A stretch of DNA of 64,000 bases from Nitrosomonas nitrosa (GTDB lineage Bacteria > Pseudomonadota > Gammaproteobacteria > Burkholderiales > Nitrosomonadaceae): the NCBI RefSeq assembly GCF_003051105.1, contig NZ_QAOO01000001.1, forward strand, positions 1 through 64,000. The letters run 5' to 3'. Under the pieces are notes generated by a model. The model made no database searches. It saw only the letters and a list, made by a program, of their open reading frames with translations, and was not told the origin of the DNA. Of the stretch, positions 62,887-64,000 are shown piece by piece. Every line of letters starts with the position of its first letter. Position 1 is the stretch's first letter. Position numbers and translations under genes: made by a program.

Positions 62887-63388
62887 TTACTGCTTGATGC
62901 TCATTTCATCGAGGATGTTTTTTACGCCCTCGACCTCCTGTGCAACCTCTATTGCCCGGTCAATTTGGGCTTGGTTTTCTACAAACCCGCTGAGTTGAAC
63001 TTCTCCATCACGTGTCACTACACTGATATCAGCACTCTCGATGATGGGATCGCTAATGAGTGCGGCTTTAACCTTGGCAGTAATGACTCCGTCATCTATC
63101 TTGACGCCTACGCTGGTGTCGCCAGACTTAAGACTCATTTTATTAACTACGCTTTTGACGCCCTTGACCTCTTGAGCCACCGCTATAGCACGATCCATTT
63201 GATTTTGGCTATCCACAAATCCACTGAGCTGAACTTCGCCCTTACGTGTTTCAACTTTGATTGCTAAACTATCCAGACCCGTATCATTCAACAGCGCAGC
63301 CTTCACCTTGTGGTAACGACGCTATCATCGATTTCGTCTCCTACTGTGGTTCTAGCCTCGGCACAATTAATCTATTTTTGATATCCAT
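62887..63388 (-). pseudogene. Two-BON-domain protein gene, frameshifted near its 5' end
   Basis: From a GTG at 63306 the frame encodes 139 aa with two BON domains, the first cut short (KAALLNDTGLDSLAIKVETRKGEVQLSGFVDS) and the second whole (IDDGVITAKVKAALISDP). Comparison of the two repeats shows that the first should begin IDDSVVTTKVKAAL. The DNA encodes IDDSVVTT in another frame and one A is missing from the AAG run after ACA, a single-base shift. Further upstream a start with good ribosome-binding site (ATG 63388, GGAG before it) gives MDIKNRLIV and then stops; the signal-peptide core appears lost. So the gene is probably inactive, or a sequencing error is involved. Confidence 0.6.
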
Positions 63389-63826
63389 ACATTTTTTCTC
63401 CTGCGTTGAATATATTGAAGCTTTATTTAGTTCTAACTTGGAGGTTGTCGCGGCTTTCTATTTCATGATTTCTATAATTTTCATTATCCTTGGTATGTTG
63501 CCCACTGTTCTGTACGCTGACGCACATAACTGAATAAATAATTCAAAATCACTTTTAAGAAATTACCCTATTCCTTTTTATGAGCTAATCGCGTAGCTCA
63601 ACACGACGGTAGGGTATGCGGCGGCATTGCAGTGACTGCTACGAAATACTTGTGACGAACTTAATTTTTAACCCGGCTATTTCACCAGATTCTGCTTAAT
63701 GAAATAGCCGACTCAGGATATGTTTGGAAGATGGATTTCTGAATTGATCGAAGGAGGGCTGCTTAGAGCACTGCTAGCGCGTTACCTATAAGCATGCGTT
63801 GGTTGGTTATTTATTTCCGAATAGGT
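63389..63826. other. Gap of about 440 bp without a gene
   Basis: Contains the ribosome-binding site and promoter region of the BON-domain gene at its left end. The ORF at 63261-63533 on the plus strand is antisense to that gene and non-credible. Nothing else was recognised. Confidence 0.4.
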
Positions 63827-63949
63827 TCAATTCTGTTTCTCAGGTACGATAATGATCGTTTCCTTGGTTCCGGACTCGCCTTGTGGGCCTTGCGGGCCAG
63901 TCTTACCCGAACCAAACGATAAACAGCCTGCCATTCGAACCAATATCAT
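63827..63949 (-). CDS. Tiny collagen-like lipoprotein, possibly truncated at its start
   Basis: 40 aa from ATG 63949. Contains MAGC as a possible lipobox and collagen-like G-x-y triplets (GKTGPQGPQGESG), then ETIIIVPEKQN. Short lipoproteins with Gly-x-y repeats and a C-terminal hydrophobic strand occur in proteobacteria. In frame upstream, KNLKLAIAT would complete a signal peptide but is preceded directly by a TAG where a start codon would be expected. The function is unknown. Confidence 0.45.
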   Translation of the reverse strand: MILVRMAGCLSFGSGKTGPQGPQGESGTKETIIIVPEKQN

Positions 63950-64000
63950 GGTGGCTATAGCCAGTTTTAAGTTTTTCTACAGGGTTTGTTCGACAGCAAT

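Noticed and set aside
62588-63267. Plus-strand ORFs of 95 and 127 codons over csbD and the BON gene
   Set aside because: Antisense shadows of recognised families.
1-64000. tRNA, rRNA, tmRNA, riboswitch or CRISPR features
   Set aside because: No tRNA-like arm pattern, rRNA segment, regular repeat-spacer array or known riboswitch core was recognised by eye; a covariance-model scan would be needed to exclude small RNAs.

Overview
The window looks like the chromosome of a betaproteobacterium of the Nitrosomonadaceae type (Nitrosomonas or a close relative). The inference rests on gene content and order: hisC-hisB-hisH-hisA-hisF-hisI-hisE-hinT-tatA-tatB-tatC in one line, flhDC with the four-cysteine FlhC, a long AcnA-type aconitase, an MscK-like channel, and the moderate GC content. 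No ammonia-oxidation gene lies in the window, so the genus is an inference and no species is claimed. No tRNA, rRNA or CRISPR array was recognised.

Layout. 1-5.9 kb is a decayed accessory zone. It holds the edge of an IS66-like element that cuts off a membrane-protein gene, AT-rich orphan ORFs, an intact ybiT, an IS630 remnant with an internal stop, a LEA14-type lipoprotein gene whose 5' region seems partly duplicated downstream, and a diverged 45-bp dispersed repeat. 5.9-9.4 kb carries a PIN/NYN-like protein, two small envelope proteins, flhDC and a membrane-anchored cytochrome c. 9.6-17.6 kb is central carbon metabolism (glgX, an LldD-type oxidase and acnA on the minus strand; a hexose-6-phosphate mutarotase and rnk on the plus strand). 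17.5-20.5 kb has ampD, tmk-holB and a charged secreted protein.

20.6-24.2 kb is the most unusual locus: a CHAT (caspase-like) protease and a calcineurin-like phosphoesterase, 1 nt apart, on the minus strand. It is followed by rne, rluC, and a tesA/ybbA divergent pair whose start codons overlap. An RND efflux pair sits between ybbA and its expected partner ybbP. 37-44 kb has a secreted protein of unknown function, a TetR regulator with a YdjM-like membrane protein, a REC-EAL phosphodiesterase, and the glutathione-dependent formaldehyde pathway (fghA-frmA).

44.4-51.3 kb is the histidine operon running into hinT and the Tat translocase. 51.5-61.9 kb holds the MscK-like channel, then a signalling operon (PAS histidine kinase, Rcp-type response regulator, REC-PAS-PAS-GGDEF-EAL) and a succinate-semialdehyde dehydrogenase closed by a strong terminator. 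The last 2 kb is a minus-strand stress/envelope group: a bufferin-like EF-hand protein, CsbD, a two-BON-domain gene that appears frameshifted, and a tiny collagen-like lipoprotein.

Gene starts were moved inward from the longest reading frame where a ribosome-binding site, signal peptide or family alignment supported it. Domain and family calls come from recognising motifs by eye; no database search was run.
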